NCBI GenBank assembly: GCA_945888435.1
Contig: CAMCZW010000010.1
Coordinates: forward strand, 1-57,259
Reading direction: 5' to 3'
DNA length: 57,259 nucleotides
Origin: a bacterium UBP8_UBA817
GTDB taxonomy: Bacteria > Margulisbacteria > Marinamargulisbacteria > SXXA01 > SICP01
Shown here in pieces: positions 1 through 9,177 of this stretch; position 1 is the stretch's first letter, and every line of letters begins with the position of its first letter. The position numbers and the translations under genes are program-made. A model generated the notes under the pieces. That model was not told where the DNA came from and searched no databases. It worked only from the letters and a program-made list of their open reading frames with translations.

Positions 1-144
1 TTAAAAATAAAACAATAAAAAAAATAATAAAAAAATAAATAACGTTACAATAATTAAAGTATAGCGTTATTTAAATTAAAAATAATAAAAACATATTACA
101 CAAAAATGACAGAGACGCCACCTTCATCAGAAATCACGATGATG

Positions 145-150
145 TATAAT
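145..150 (+). promoter_or_regulatory. menBACE promoter -10 box
   Basis: A perfect TATAAT lies 22 bases before the menB start. A TSS near 157 would leave a short leader holding the AAGGA ribosome site at about 162-166. No convincing -35 hexamer is visible. The upstream 140 bases are extremely AT-rich and show no gene. Confidence 0.6.
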
Positions 151-172
151 AAAACCAAAAAAAGGATCACCC

Positions 173-1021
173 ATGAGCACGATCACCGAGCGACAATTAA
201 CACAAGCCTTAGCCTGGAAATCCGCAGCCACCTACAGCGACATCCTCTACGAAAAAGCCGAAGGAATCGCCAAAATCACCATCAATCGCCCCCAAGTCCG
301 CAACGCCTTCCGACCCCTCACCGTCAAAGAAATGATGACTACGCTTGAAGACGCTAGAAATGATTCAGAAATTGGAGCCATCATCCTCACAGGGTACGGA
401 GAAAAGGCCTTTTGTTCGGGCGGGGACCAAAAAGTTCGCGGTACTGCTGGATACAAAGATGAATCCGGTGTCCACCATTTGAACATCTTAGATTTTCAAC
501 GCCAAATTCGCACCTGCCCAAAACCCGTCATTGCGATGGTTGCCGGATATGCAGTGGGAGGCGGACAAATCCTCCACATGATGTGCGACCTTACCATTGC
601 GGCTGATAATGCCATTTTTGGACAAACCGGCCCCAAAGTAGGCTCATTCGACGGTGGGTTTGGCGCATCCTATATGGCTAGAATTGTCGGGCAAAAAAAG
701 GCCAGAGAAATTTGGTTTTTATGTCGTCAGTACAATGCAAAAGAAGCTCTTGATATGGGCTTAATAAACACCATTGTCTCTTATGAAAACCTAGAAATCG
801 AAACCGTTAAATGGTGTAAAGAAATTCTAGAGCATTCCCCAATCGCCCTGAGATGCCTCAAAGCTGCGCTTAATGCTGATTGCGACGGCCAGGTGGGACT
901 TCAGGAACTCGCGGGGAACGCGACCATGCTCTACTACATGAGCGAAGAAGGCCAAGAAGGCCGCAACGCATTTAATGAAAAGCGAAAGCCTAATTTTAAA
1001 AAATTTAAGCGTCAGCCCTAA
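173..1021 (+). CDS. menB: 1,4-dihydroxy-2-naphthoyl-CoA synthase MenB
   Basis: Crotonase-superfamily enzyme that closes the second ring of the naphthoquinone by intramolecular Claisen condensation of o-succinylbenzoyl-CoA in menaquinone synthesis; cytosolic. The 282-residue length is normal. The CSGGDQ oxyanion-hole segment is at residues 81-86, [13 protein letters not shown] at 150-162, and the family C-terminus [14 protein letters not shown] is intact. The QTG triplet matches the bicarbonate-dependent type I enzymes such as that of E. coli. The ATG has an AAGGA site 6-10 bases upstream. It is first in a menB-A-C-E operon and shares one base (TAATG) with menA. menF, menD and menH are not in the window. 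Confidence 0.96.
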   Translation: MSTITERQLTQALAWKSAATYSDILYEKAEGIAKITINRPQVRNAFRPLTVKEMMTTLEDARNDSEIGAIILTGYGEKAFCSGGDQKVRGTAGYKDESGVHHLNILDFQRQIRTCPKPVIAMVAGYAVGGGQILHMMCDLTIAADNAIFGQTGPKVGSFDGGFGASYMARIVGQKKAREIWFLCRQYNAKEALDMGLINTIVSYENLEIETVKWCKEILEHSPIALRCLKAALNADCDGQVGLQELAGNATMLYYMSEEGQEGRNAFNEKRKPNFKKFKRQP

Positions 1022-1908
1022 TGACTAAATTTGAGCTTCTAAAGCAATCGATTCGACCTAAAACCTTAGCCGCAAGCATCTGCCCCGTACTCATTGGTAG
1101 TATACTTGCCTGGCATCATGGTGGCCTAAACTGGTTCACTGGTGTTATCACACTCCTAAGTGCCGCATTCATCCAAATCGGCACCAACCTCGCCAACGAC
1201 TATTTTGACTTTAAAAAAGGGGCTGACACTAAAGACCGCCTAGGCCCAATCCGTGCAACACAAGCAGGGCTCATCTCACTCAAAACAACCAAAATCGCGT
1301 TTATTTCGATGTTCGCACTAGCCTTTGGGTGTGGGCTATACCTCGTCGCCATTGGAGGCCTACCGATTTTCATCATTGGCATCATTTCAATCGCCCTGGG
1401 CATTTTATATACCGCAACCCCACTAGCCCTGGCTTATACAGGCATGGCCGACATCGTATCCCTACTTTTTTTTGGCCCCATCGCTGTCGGTGGAACTTAC
1501 TACCTTCAAACCCACACGATTAGTCCAGAAATACTCCTTTATGGACTGCCAATTGGATTACTCGCAGCCGCCATCCTCGTCGTTAACAATCTAAGAGATG
1601 TGGAAGAAGACCGAAAAAGTCAAAAAAAGACACTCATCGTGCGGTTTGGTAGAAAGTTTGGACAATGGGAATATCTACTCTATATCCTACTCTCAGCCTT
1701 AATTCCATGGATTACAACGATAATCTACGGCATTAATTTCTGGATCATCATCACAGCAACACTCCCTGTGATTGCACTCCCACAAATTAAAAGCGTGTTT
1801 TTAGATACAGGTAAAGCCCTCAATACCACACTCGAAAAAACGGGCCGTCTTCTCGTAATTTACACCCTTATTTTCTCGCTCACAATCATCACCTATCACT
1901 CTCTATGA
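1021..1908 (+). CDS. menA: 1,4-dihydroxy-2-naphthoate polyprenyltransferase MenA
   Basis: UbiA-superfamily integral membrane enzyme that prenylates and decarboxylates DHNA to demethylmenaquinone. The protein has 295 residues and about eight or nine hydrophobic segments. Both Asp-rich motifs are visible: NDYFDFKKGAD near residues 60-70 and NLRDVEEDRKSQKKT near 190-205. Placement directly after menB separates it from the second UbiA protein at 37727, which has a different motif pattern and context. It starts on the last base of the menB stop and overlaps menC by four bases (ATGA), so translational coupling is likely. Confidence 0.95.
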   Translation: MTKFELLKQSIRPKTLAASICPVLIGSILAWHHGGLNWFTGVITLLSAAFIQIGTNLANDYFDFKKGADTKDRLGPIRATQAGLISLKTTKIAFISMFALAFGCGLYLVAIGGLPIFIIGIISIALGILYTATPLALAYTGMADIVSLLFFGPIAVGGTYYLQTHTISPEILLYGLPIGLLAAAILVVNNLRDVEEDRKSQKKTLIVRFGRKFGQWEYLLYILLSALIPWITTIIYGINFWIIITATLPVIALPQIKSVFLDTGKALNTTLEKTGRLLVIYTLIFSLTIITYHSL

Positions 1909-2873
1909 ACTTCACCGTCCGACATACCGAAACCCACCTCAACCCACCCATTCCCGTCGGAAAAGTAGCTCTCATAAAACGAGAACATCTCATCATCGAT
2001 GCCTTTAGCAGCTCTGGCATCACCTCAACAGCAGAAGCCTCTCCACTCCCAACCCTCAATACAGAGACAATCGATGAAGCCTTTCAACAACTCTCCGAAA
2101 TCTCATCATTGACCTCTCTCTACGATCTCCCAAGCTCAGACGAGCTCCTTAAAGAGGGGATCGAAGCCCTCTGGAAACTCCCCGCGCTCTACCCAAGCGT
2201 CGCCTTTGGCCTAGAATCTGCCATCCTAGGCATCATCGCCAAAATTGAAAACGTCTCGCTCTCTCACCTATTAAATCCCCATGCAGTAAGCAAAATCACA
2301 ACCAACAGCCTCATCAGCCCCCATATCAGCCCAAACCCCATCGCTGATCTAAAATCCGCCCAAGCCAAGGGAATCACCTGTTTTAAAATTAAAATCGGAC
2401 ACCAAGACACCATCTTCGACATCGAACTCATCCAAGACCTCGCAATGCATCTCAATGATAACGACACACTCAGGCTCGACAGCAATGGAAGTTGGGATAT
2501 CGAAACCTGGGCCGCCGCCGCAAAAGAATGGGAAGGCATCCCCATCGAATATATCGAAGACCCCATGCCAAACCCCGACGATCTCCATCATTTTCACGAT
2601 ATGACCCGACTCAATATCGCAGCGGACCAATGGACATTAACCCATCCACTAGAAGACCTCCTCTATATTCCCGGCCTAACCGCAATTATCATTAAACCCA
2701 CCGCATTTGGAGCAATTTCAAAAATCCATCGCTACAAACAACAACTCAAAGGCACCCATCTCAACCTCGTCATCAGCAACTGTTTTGAAGCGAAAGAAGG
2801 GAGAGACATCCTCATCGAACTCGCCAAAGCCTATTCAGGGGCCACCCCCGTCGGAATCCAAGGCCATGATTAA
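1905..2873 (+). CDS. menC: o-succinylbenzoate synthase MenC
   Basis: Enolase-superfamily enzyme that dehydrates SHCHC to o-succinylbenzoate. The 322 residues include the catalytic lysine region FKIKIG in mid-protein, metal ligands in RLDSNGSW, YIEDP and ADQW, and a second lysine in IIKPTAFG. This order is typical of OSB synthases and their relatives. Some family members are promiscuous N-acylamino acid racemases, but the menB-A-C-E context settles the role. It overlaps menA by 4 bases and menE by 8. The reading frame is strongly C-ending in third positions, as elsewhere on this strand. Confidence 0.93.
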   Translation: MNFTVRHTETHLNPPIPVGKVALIKREHLIIDAFSSSGITSTAEASPLPTLNTETIDEAFQQLSEISSLTSLYDLPSSDELLKEGIEALWKLPALYPSVAFGLESAILGIIAKIENVSLSHLLNPHAVSKITTNSLISPHISPNPIADLKSAQAKGITCFKIKIGHQDTIFDIELIQDLAMHLNDNDTLRLDSNGSWDIETWAAAAKEWEGIPIEYIEDPMPNPDDLHHFHDMTRLNIAADQWTLTHPLEDLLYIPGLTAIIIKPTAFGAISKIHRYKQQLKGTHLNLVISNCFEAKEGRDILIELAKAYSGATPVGIQGHD

Positions 2874-4206
2874 ACATTGCCCCATTGCGCAATTCGCAAA
2901 GTCAGATCCCAACGCCCCCGCAATCATCACCTCCTCCATAATCATCACCTATAAAGACTTGAATCAACAAATCACACAGATTTCCAACTATCTAAATACA
3001 CTCCCAAAGTATCAACCCATTCAATGGAAATCAGGCTCAAGCACCGAAGAAATCGCCCTATTATGGGCCTGCTTTAGATCAAATCGAATTGCATTTCCTA
3101 TCAATCCGAAATTTCCTCCATCCTACATTGATAGTCTTAAGCACCAAACCAATAGCCTCATCGTCACACCACAAGACATCCTCACAGGCTCAACCACATC
3201 CACCGAGACTTCCGCACAACTCAATTTAGGTCAAACCGCCACTTACCTCCTCACCTCAGGAACTTCCGGCCACCCAAAAGTCGCATTCCACACCCTAAAA
3301 AACTACATCATCAATGCCTCAGGAACCCTCTACAACATCCCCCTAATCCCATCTGATCGGTGGCTGCTCAACTTACCCCTCTATCACGTAGGCGGCCTAG
3401 GAATCCTCATGAGATGCTTTTTATCCAGAGCTGCCGTCGTCCTTCCAAATCCAACAATGTCGATATCCACACTGATTGACCATGCCAAAATCTCTCATAT
3501 TTCAGCCATTCCAACCCAGCTCAAAATACTATTAGATGAAGAGCGTAATCATCACCCAACCCTCCATGCAGTTTTGATTGGCGGAGCGAAGTGTCCTCAA
3601 GATCTCATTCAAAAAGCCATCGATTTCCAACTCCCCATCCACACCACCTACGGACTCACCGAAATGACATCCCAAGTCACCACCTCAGAACCTCAAGCCT
3701 CCATTGAAGAATTAACTACTAGCGGATCTCTACTCTGTGACCGAGAGCTTAAAATCAGCTCAACCAACGAAATCTGGGTAAAAGGGCCTTGCCTATTTCA
3801 AGGCTATCTCACCTCTCACCCTCATCCCTACGAAAAAACAACCTACTTAGCTCTCACCGAAGACGGCTGGTTTCAAACCAATGACACCGGCCACATCGAC
3901 TCCAAAGGACGGCTCGTCATCACAGGACGTCTCGATCGCCTCATCATTTCAGGAGGAGAAAATATTCACCCCGAAGAAATCGAATCCACCCTACTCGCCA
4001 TGGACGAGATACAAAGCGCTATCGTCAAAGCCACCTTCGACCCCAAATGGGGACAACGTCCAATAGCATATATCAGCACTAAAACACCCCTCTCAGAAGC
4101 CCTCAAAAAAAAGATAATCTCCCACCTAAATGAGCGCCTTCCAAAATACAAACATCCCGACCAAATCCTGCCATCCGAAATGATCAATAAAACATGGAAG
4201 CAATAA
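2866..4206 (+). CDS. menE: o-succinylbenzoate-CoA ligase MenE
   Basis: ANL-superfamily adenylating enzyme that activates o-succinylbenzoate to the CoA thioester used by MenB. From the chosen ATG it has 446 residues. The phosphate-binding loop LLTSGTSGHPK, the TTYGLTEMTS motif, the TNDTGHID aspartate and the hinge GRLDRLIISGGENIHPEEIE are all present. The frame is open further upstream to a TTG inside menC, but that extension is low-complexity shadow sequence. The ATG overlapping the menC end by 8 bases matches the coupling seen through the operon. It is the last gene of the menBACE unit; 54 bases separate it from fbaB. Confidence 0.93.
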   Translation: MIKHCPIAQFAKSDPNAPAIITSSIIITYKDLNQQITQISNYLNTLPKYQPIQWKSGSSTEEIALLWACFRSNRIAFPINPKFPPSYIDSLKHQTNSLIVTPQDILTGSTTSTETSAQLNLGQTATYLLTSGTSGHPKVAFHTLKNYIINASGTLYNIPLIPSDRWLLNLPLYHVGGLGILMRCFLSRAAVVLPNPTMSISTLIDHAKISHISAIPTQLKILLDEERNHHPTLHAVLIGGAKCPQDLIQKAIDFQLPIHTTYGLTEMTSQVTTSEPQASIEELTTSGSLLCDRELKISSTNEIWVKGPCLFQGYLTSHPHPYEKTTYLALTEDGWFQTNDTGHIDSKGRLVITGRLDRLIISGGENIHPEEIESTLLAMDEIQSAIVKATFDPKWGQRPIAYISTKTPLSEALKKKIISHLNERLPKYKHPDQILPSEMINKTWKQ

Positions 4207-4260
4207 TGCAAAAATGTTAGGATAAACTTTAGTTAATTTTTTATTTTTCAAGGGGTCCTC

Positions 4261-5316
4261 ATGTCATATTCAAAAATCCAAACTCAATTGGGTCGCCAAG
4301 CAGATACGCTACTCGGATTTAACACTCCAAAAGTATCCAAAGATCTGCTTCATCTCCCTGGGCCAGACTTTGTTAGCCGTATCTTCGCCCCATCCGACCG
4401 CAACAATCGCACTCTACGAAGCCTAGAGACCCTCTACAATCACGGAAGACTCAGCAATACAGGCTATGTCTCTATCCTCCCTGTAGACCAAGGGATCGAA
4501 CACAGTGCCGCAGCGTCATTCGCTCCTAACCCAATTTATTTTGACAGTGAAAACATTGTTAAATTAGCCATTGAAGGCGGATGTAATGCCGTTGCATCAA
4601 CACTAGGTGTACTCGGTAGCGTTTCTAGAAAATACGCACACAAAATTCCTTTCATCCTAAAATTCAACCATAATGAATTACTCACCTATCCAAACGCTGC
4701 AGATCAGCTAATGTTTGCAGACATTGACCAGGCCTATAACATGGGATGCGTCGCAGTTGGAGCCACCATCTATTTCGGATCAGAAAATAGTGCCAGGCAA
4801 ATTGTTGAAGTCAGCCAAGCATTCAAATATGCACATGATCTAGGGATGGCCACCATTCTCTGGTGTTACTTAAGAAACAACGCATTCAAAAAAGACGGTG
4901 TGGACTACCATTTATCCGCTGATTTAACCGGACAAGCAAACCACCTGGGCGTCACTATCGAAGCCGACATCATCAAACAAAAACTTCCAGAAAATAACGG
5001 TGGATACAATGCCCTCAACTACGGTAAAACTCACAAAAAAGTGTATACCGATCTCACAAGTGATCATCCAATCGATCTTTGCAGATACCAAATCGTCAAC
5101 AACTATATGGGAAGAATGGGGCTCATCAACTCCGGCGGCGCATCTGGGGACAACGACATCCATGACGCAGTAGCAACCGCAGTCATCAACAAAAGAGCTG
5201 GCGGAATGGGACTTATCTCCGGCCGAAAAGCATTCCAAAAACCAATGAAAGACGGCGTAGAAATCCTTAACGCCATCCAAGACGTCTATCTCACTAAAGA
5301 AGTCACAGTCGCCTAA
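4261..5316 (+). CDS. fbaB: class I fructose-bisphosphate aldolase (FbaB/DhnA type)
   Basis: Schiff-base aldolase interconverting fructose 1,6-bisphosphate with DHAP and glyceraldehyde 3-phosphate. The 351-residue protein follows the bacterial FbaB pattern. [12 protein letters not shown] is near residues 75-86, the lysine strand [11 protein letters not shown] near 140, a TIYFGS segment near 175, and the phosphate-binding end reads INSGGASG then [13 protein letters not shown]. It is cytosolic and belongs to glycolysis/gluconeogenesis. The start has an AAGGGG site at good spacing. It is probably transcribed on its own, since a palindromic element follows the stop and the next gene is convergent. 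Confidence 0.93.
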   Translation: MSYSKIQTQLGRQADTLLGFNTPKVSKDLLHLPGPDFVSRIFAPSDRNNRTLRSLETLYNHGRLSNTGYVSILPVDQGIEHSAAASFAPNPIYFDSENIVKLAIEGGCNAVASTLGVLGSVSRKYAHKIPFILKFNHNELLTYPNAADQLMFADIDQAYNMGCVAVGATIYFGSENSARQIVEVSQAFKYAHDLGMATILWCYLRNNAFKKDGVDYHLSADLTGQANHLGVTIEADIIKQKLPENNGGYNALNYGKTHKKVYTDLTSDHPIDLCRYQIVNNYMGRMGLINSGGASGDNDIHDAVATAVINKRAGGMGLISGRKAFQKPMKDGVEILNAIQDVYLTKEVTVA

Positions 5317-5327
5317 CCCAAACTCCC

Positions 5328-5356
5328 GTAGAGACAGGTTTGAAACCTGTCTCTAC
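5328..5356. repeat. perfect palindromic repeat between convergent genes
   Basis: The 14-base arm GTAGAGACAGGTTT is followed by a single G and its exact complement. It lies 11 bases after the fbaB stop and 12 before the end of the convergent Fe-S carrier gene. It could act as a two-way terminator, but no U-tract follows on either strand. Its form resembles dispersed REP/MITE-like palindromes that begin GTAGAGAC in other bacteria. I saw no second copy in the window. Confidence 0.7.
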
Positions 5357-5368
5357 AAGATGATGGAA

Positions 5369-5803
5369 TTAACCCTTTACTGAGAAAGAGCTCCCACAAG
5401 AGCACGTTTTTTTAATATTGGGATTAACCATCTGAAACCCAGACATCAACAAAGTCTCAACGTAATCTACGTCAGACCCGATCACAAACATATAACTTAA
5501 TTTCTCAACCATAACAGTCGCACCGTTATGAGCAAAAAACTTGTCACCGGCCTCTTTAGACTCGGCAATAGACGCAATATCCATCACATAAGAATTACCA
5601 GAGCATCCGTCTTTAACAACAGACACTTTCAACCCATACTCTTCAGGGTTTTTACCGGTTTGCTGACAAAAATAGAGTATTTTTTCAGCAGCCTTATCCG
5701 TAATACCAATCCCAGATTTAATAACAGGCTGTTCTGCAAGAGACGCTTGCTTATCTTTATCTAGGGGAACAAATACTTTTTGGACATTAGAGCAATCAGA
5801 CAT
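5369..5803 (-). CDS. A-type iron-sulfur carrier (IscA/ErpA/SufA family)
   Basis: HesB-like carrier that hands [Fe-S] clusters to apoproteins. The 144 residues carry the three family cysteines: C67 in KDGCSGNSY, and C134 and C136 in CSCGSSF. About 30 N-terminal residues precede the usual domain start. AAGGAG lies 9 bases before the ATG. A TATA-like stretch at about 5829-5837 on this strand may be its promoter, just past the terminator of the upstream leftward gene. No isc/suf genes are adjacent, so it cannot be assigned to IscA, SufA or ErpA. IspG next door is an Fe-S enzyme and a plausible client. Confidence 0.9.
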   Translation of the reverse strand: MSDCSNVQKVFVPLDKDKQASLAEQPVIKSGIGITDKAAEKILYFCQQTGKNPEEYGLKVSVVKDGCSGNSYVMDIASIAESKEAGDKFFAHNGATVMVEKLSYMFVIGSDVDYVETLLMSGFQMVNPNIKKTCSCGSSFSVKG

Positions 5804-5850
5804 GTAATACTCCTTAAACTAAACAAGTATAATGTATACCAGTTTAGCCA

Positions 5851-5885
5851 AAAAAACAAAAGGCCAGGCTTTCACCTGACCTTTT
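5851..5885 (-). terminator. rho-independent terminator of the barrel-protein gene
   Basis: On the minus strand the arms AAAAGGTCAGG and CCTGGCCTTTT pair at 10 of 11 positions round a 6-base loop. They are followed by TTTTGTTTTTTT. It sits 25 bases after the stop of the leftward small outer-membrane-like gene. Confidence 0.85.
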
Positions 5886-5909
5886 GAATAATCCTAGATT
5901 AAGTAAAAA

Positions 5910-6383
5910 CTAGAATAAGTAAGCGACACCAACACGTGCATCATTGAAAATATTCATTTCTTGACGCTCTAGATTGCCATCAAGCTCAGCGGTTGTATAA
6001 CTAAGAACATCGATAGACGCTAATAATTTAACATTTGGAGCTAAATCATATTCAATACCAGCTGTGACAGCAACCTGCAATTCACTATCAATGTTATCAG
6101 CAAATTTAGTTCCAAGAGTTGCACCGGCTAGAATAGATGCATTACCAGCTTTAGCAACACGCGCAGCACCTGAAACTTTTAATACTGTAGATGAAGTATC
6201 TTCCGTGTCACCATCAATGTCGTTAGAACCAACAACAGCTGAACCTATAAATTTATCTCCAGATAAAAATACGCCTGCACCACCATCGGTAAAACCAACG
6301 GCACCAAAACGTGTTTCAGCAGAAACTGTAGTCGCAGCTAAAACCCCGCAAACTGCCAAAGACAAAACTAAGCTCTTTTTCAT
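5910..6383 (-). CDS. small outer-membrane beta-barrel-like protein
   Basis: Family not recognised. The 157-residue protein opens with a clear Sec signal peptide, with predicted cleavage after VSA at about residue 22. The rest is Gly/Ala-rich with alternating polar and hydrophobic stretches. It ends VGVAYLF, the terminal aromatic typical of BAM-inserted barrels, so it is probably a 6- or 8-strand barrel of a diderm envelope. AGGGG precedes the ATG. It is monocistronic, with its own strong terminator, and may be abundantly expressed. A periplasmic protein remains possible. Confidence 0.7.
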   Translation of the reverse strand: MKKSLVLSLAVCGVLAATTVSAETRFGAVGFTDGGAGVFLSGDKFIGSAVVGSNDIDGDTEDTSSTVLKVSGAARVAKAGNASILAGATLGTKFADNIDSELQVAVTAGIEYDLAPNVKLLASIDVLSYTTAELDGNLERQEMNIFNDARVGVAYLF

Positions 6384-6448
6384 AATAAAACCCCTTTTTT
6401 AGACTGGAATACTATCAATAATACCTAAGAATTTTGTTTTTGCAAATT

Positions 6449-7669
6449 TTAGGAATATGTTTTGACAACATACCGATCCACCATATCAATAAATTTGGCT
6501 AATAAATCAGGGTCATCCCCTTTATATGTCTCAACTAACTTCCCATCTTGATACACAGGAATTGATGGCTTTTCAGAGCTTCCAGGCAGGCTAATCCCGA
6601 TATTGGCATATTTACTTTCACCAGGACCATTCACGATGCAGCCCATGACTGCTAACTTCATTTTTTCTACGCCTGGGTGTTTTTTCTTCCACTCCGGCAT
6701 ACTGACTTCGATATGACGCATCACATCTTGCGCCAAATGGACAAACTTATTGCTATTGGTCCGTCCGCATCCAGGACAGCTGGTTACTGAAGGCATAAAA
6801 TATCTAAAATCCATGGATTGCAGTAAAGCGCGACAGGCCTTCACTTCCAAATCTCTGCTGACCCCAGGCTCTGGGGTTAACGACATTCTAATTGTGTCTC
6901 CATACCCTTGCTGAAGTAAAATCCCCAACGCAGCAGAACTCGCAGCAATCCCTTTTAAGCTTCCACCAGCCTCGGTTAAGCCTAAATGCAAAACATAATC
7001 ACATCTCTTTGCAATCCGTTGATAGACTTCAATCATGTCCTGAACTTCGGACATTTTGACGCTAAGCACAATCCGATCTTTCCCAAGTCCAAGTTTCTCA
7101 GCACAAGCTGCACTCTCAAGAGCACTAGTAATCATCGCTTCAATCAAGACATCTTTATAATCTTTAGGATCCGGCAACAATGCATTTTCTTCCATCATTT
7201 TAGTAAACAGGTCTTGATCCAAAGATCCCCAGTTCACTCCAATCCGAACGGCCTTGCCGTACTTGATCGCCGCCTGAATCATCATCGCAAAATTTTGATC
7301 ATGCTTCTCCCCTCGCCCGACATTACCTGGATTAATCCGATATTTATCAATCGCTTTGGCCATTTCTGGATATTTGTTGAGCAATATATGCCCATTGTAA
7401 TGAAAATCGCCAATAATCGGTGTAAAACACCCCATTGCTCGTAACCGACGAACCACTTCTGGCACTGCAGCCGCTGCTTCAAAGTCATTAATCGTAATCC
7501 GTACTAATTCAGATCCGGCATCCGCAAGCTCTTTAATCTGAGCAACGGTTGCATCAATATCTGCAGTTGGAGTATTGGTCATTGATTGAACAACAATCGG
7601 ATGATCTGATCCCATAGCAACACCCCCAATCAAAACAGTAGGAGTAGAACGACGAATGATCTGATGCAT
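6449..7669 (-). CDS. ispG: 4-hydroxy-3-methylbut-2-enyl diphosphate synthase IspG
   Basis: [4Fe-4S] enzyme converting methylerythritol cyclodiphosphate to HMBPP in the MEP isoprenoid pathway. It supplies prenyl chains for menaquinone and polyprenyl-phosphate carriers. The 406-residue two-domain form is the usual bacterial type without the plant insert. Cluster cysteines are C298 and C301 in CPGCGRT and C344 in GCIVNGPGE. The TIM-barrel start reads VQSMTNTPTADIDATVAQI. GGAGG lies 4 bases before the ATG. A TATAAT at 7770-7775 on this strand would give a leader of about 95 nt. The flavodoxin/ferredoxin partner is not in the window. Confidence 0.96.
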   Translation of the reverse strand: MHQIIRRSTPTVLIGGVAMGSDHPIVVQSMTNTPTADIDATVAQIKELADAGSELVRITINDFEAAAAVPEVVRRLRAMGCFTPIIGDFHYNGHILLNKYPEMAKAIDKYRINPGNVGRGEKHDQNFAMMIQAAIKYGKAVRIGVNWGSLDQDLFTKMMEENALLPDPKDYKDVLIEAMITSALESAACAEKLGLGKDRIVLSVKMSEVQDMIEVYQRIAKRCDYVLHLGLTEAGGSLKGIAASSAALGILLQQGYGDTIRMSLTPEPGVSRDLEVKACRALLQSMDFRYFMPSVTSCPGCGRTNSNKFVHLAQDVMRHIEVSMPEWKKKHPGVEKMKLAVMGCIVNGPGESKYANIGISLPGSSEKPSIPVYQDGKLVETYKGDDPDLLAKFIDMVDRYVVKTYS

Positions 7670-7824
7670 GTAGCCTCCATGAGAGTAAAAATAAAAAACT
7701 TACCAAAGTTAAGAAGATTACGAATAAAAAAGCAAGAAGAATCAACCCACCAATAAAAATAGATACATAATTATATAACAAAGAAGCCGATTAGATATTC
7801 AGCGACCATAAAAGGAGATTAACT

Positions 7825-8064
7825 ATGTTAAGACCACCTGGAGAAGAAGAGAACCAAAATACGGTTGCCTCACAATTTAGAAACTCAATGTTTGATAACT
7901 TTCAAAAAACACTCGTTAAACAAACGATTGAAAAAGCAGCCGGCGGCGGACAAGAAAATTTAGGAAAATCACTTCTGAGTTCAAGCGAAAACAAAGAATC
8001 AAAAGCACCTGCCAAAAAAGAAGACCCTAAAGCCGCTCCTAAAAAAGACGACTCTAAAAAATAA
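7825..8064 (+). CDS. small Lys-rich hypothetical protein
   Basis: Not recognised. The 79-residue product has a mildly amphipathic first half (residues 15-40) and a low-complexity tail from about residue 55 made of Lys, Pro, Ala, Glu and Asp. It has no signal peptide. The gene is probably real: AAAGGAG lies 6 bases before the ATG, and a hairpin terminator overlaps its stop. It diverges from ispG and converges on the aminopeptidase gene, overlapping it by 11 bases. Confidence 0.65.
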   Translation: MLRPPGEEENQNTVASQFRNSMFDNFQKTLVKQTIEKAAGGGQENLGKSLLSSSENKESKAPAKKEDPKAAPKKDDSKK

Positions 8065-8077
8065 AGAGTCCGTTTTT
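8049..8077 (+). terminator. intrinsic terminator overlapping the gene end
   Basis: GACTCT pairs exactly with AGAGTC across a 9-base A-rich loop holding the stop codon, followed by CGTTTTT. It would terminate the small Lys-rich gene inside the 3' end of the convergent aminopeptidase gene. Confidence 0.7.
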
Positions 8078-9148
8078 ATAAATAAGCTGCTCATCCGCAT
8101 AAATGTGGCCGCCATTCTTCATGTCCGTAATCATGTCCCAATGAACGGCGGATTCATTTTTTCCACCTGCTTCTGGATAGGACGCGCCAATCGCCATATG
8201 TACACTACCGCCAATTTTTTCATCAAATAAAATATCCTTAATCGGCTGCTGAATATGAGGATTCATCCCAATCGCTGCTTCGCCAAAAACACGTGCGCCC
8301 GGCACTTGAAAGACTTCATCCAACACGTCTTGCCCCTGAAAAGCGGACCACGACATAATTACCCCATCCACAACTTCCAAAGAAATAGTTGAGACATCAC
8401 GGCCTTCATAAAGAGTCGGATAATTAAAGGTAATATGCCCATTCACGCTTGTTTCGACAGGAGAAGTGAACACCTCACCAGAAGGCATATTGCGCTTACC
8501 ATCCGAGTTAATCCATTTGCGTCCTAGTGTAGAAAACGAGATATCCGTCCCAGGCCCCACATATCGAATCTGAGATTTGGTATTTAAAAAATCAGTCACT
8601 CTCTGTTGGGTTTTCCCTAGATCTTTCCATGCCGAAATCGCATCCTCAGTATGCAAAAAACAGGCTTGCTGGACGAAAGATTCAAATTCAGGGACGGTCA
8701 TACCGGCTTCAGTCGCCATGGATTCTGTCGGAAATACACATAGTGCCCATCTAAACTCCCCGTCCGCAGACCGCTGCATGACACGGCGTTTCACTTCAGT
8801 AAACGCCTGGCGCCGACGGGATTTAAGAGAAGAGGACACTCTCGCCAACTCTTTCACACAATAAGGGGCATCAATCGTTAAAGAATGGGTAAATCGCTCG
8901 GCCGAATACGGATAAAAATGAGGTAAATCAGCAATATGGGATTCTTGGACATTGTTATAAAAAATTGAGTCCTGATTTTCGAATGTCAGTAAAAACTCAG
9001 CTTGGGCACCGCATGCTAAAATTTCTGCATACAAAGGTTGAAGCAATGGCGTCGCGAGTGGTGTAGACCGCACCAAAACCACATCATTTTCGCGTACCGA
9101 AAGACAATAATGAACCAACAATTGCGCGTACCGATTCATCCAATCCAT
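8054..9148 (-). CDS. M29-family aminopeptidase
   Basis: Thermophilic-metalloprotease-type (AmpS/PepS/AmpT) aminopeptidase that removes N-terminal residues using two metal ions; cytosolic. From the chosen ATG it has 364 residues, close to the family norm. Family landmarks are MPSGEVFTSPVE in the middle, GEAAIGMNPHI, the metal-binding block GSVHMAIGASYPEAGGKN and SAVHWDMI. The frame opens two codons earlier at a TTG, but GGAGG is correctly spaced for the internal ATG. The gene faces the cytochrome c gene with under 30 bases between starts, so the two promoters overlap. Confidence 0.92.
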   Translation of the reverse strand: MDWMNRYAQLLVHYCLSVRENDVVLVRSTPLATPLLQPLYAEILACGAQAEFLLTFENQDSIFYNNVQESHIADLPHFYPYSAERFTHSLTIDAPYCVKELARVSSSLKSRRRQAFTEVKRRVMQRSADGEFRWALCVFPTESMATEAGMTVPEFESFVQQACFLHTEDAISAWKDLGKTQQRVTDFLNTKSQIRYVGPGTDISFSTLGRKWINSDGKRNMPSGEVFTSPVETSVNGHITFNYPTLYEGRDVSTISLEVVDGVIMSWSAFQGQDVLDEVFQVPGARVFGEAAIGMNPHIQQPIKDILFDEKIGGSVHMAIGASYPEAGGKNESAVHWDMITDMKNGGHIYADEQLIYKNGLFIF

Positions 9149-9165
9149 AAACAACCTCCATCATG

Positions 9166-9171
9166 TATAAT
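9166..9171 (+). promoter_or_regulatory. -10 box for a leaderless cytochrome c mRNA
   Basis: TATAAT, six bases, then ATG. Transcription would begin at or beside the start codon, and no Shine-Dalgarno is present. It overlaps the ribosome site of the divergent aminopeptidase gene. Confidence 0.55.
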
Positions 9172-9177
9172 AAGCCC

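Noticed and set aside
2707..2865. Longer MenE starting at TTG inside menC
   Set aside because: The extra 53 residues are Ser/Lys/Pro low-complexity shadow of menC. The ATG at 2866 gives the normal MenE length and an operon-style overlap.
7554..7781. Leftward 75-codon frame with a hydrophobic start ahead of ispG
   Set aside because: It starts with TTG within the likely promoter and overlaps ispG over half its length. The hydrophobic run reflects a T-rich leader.
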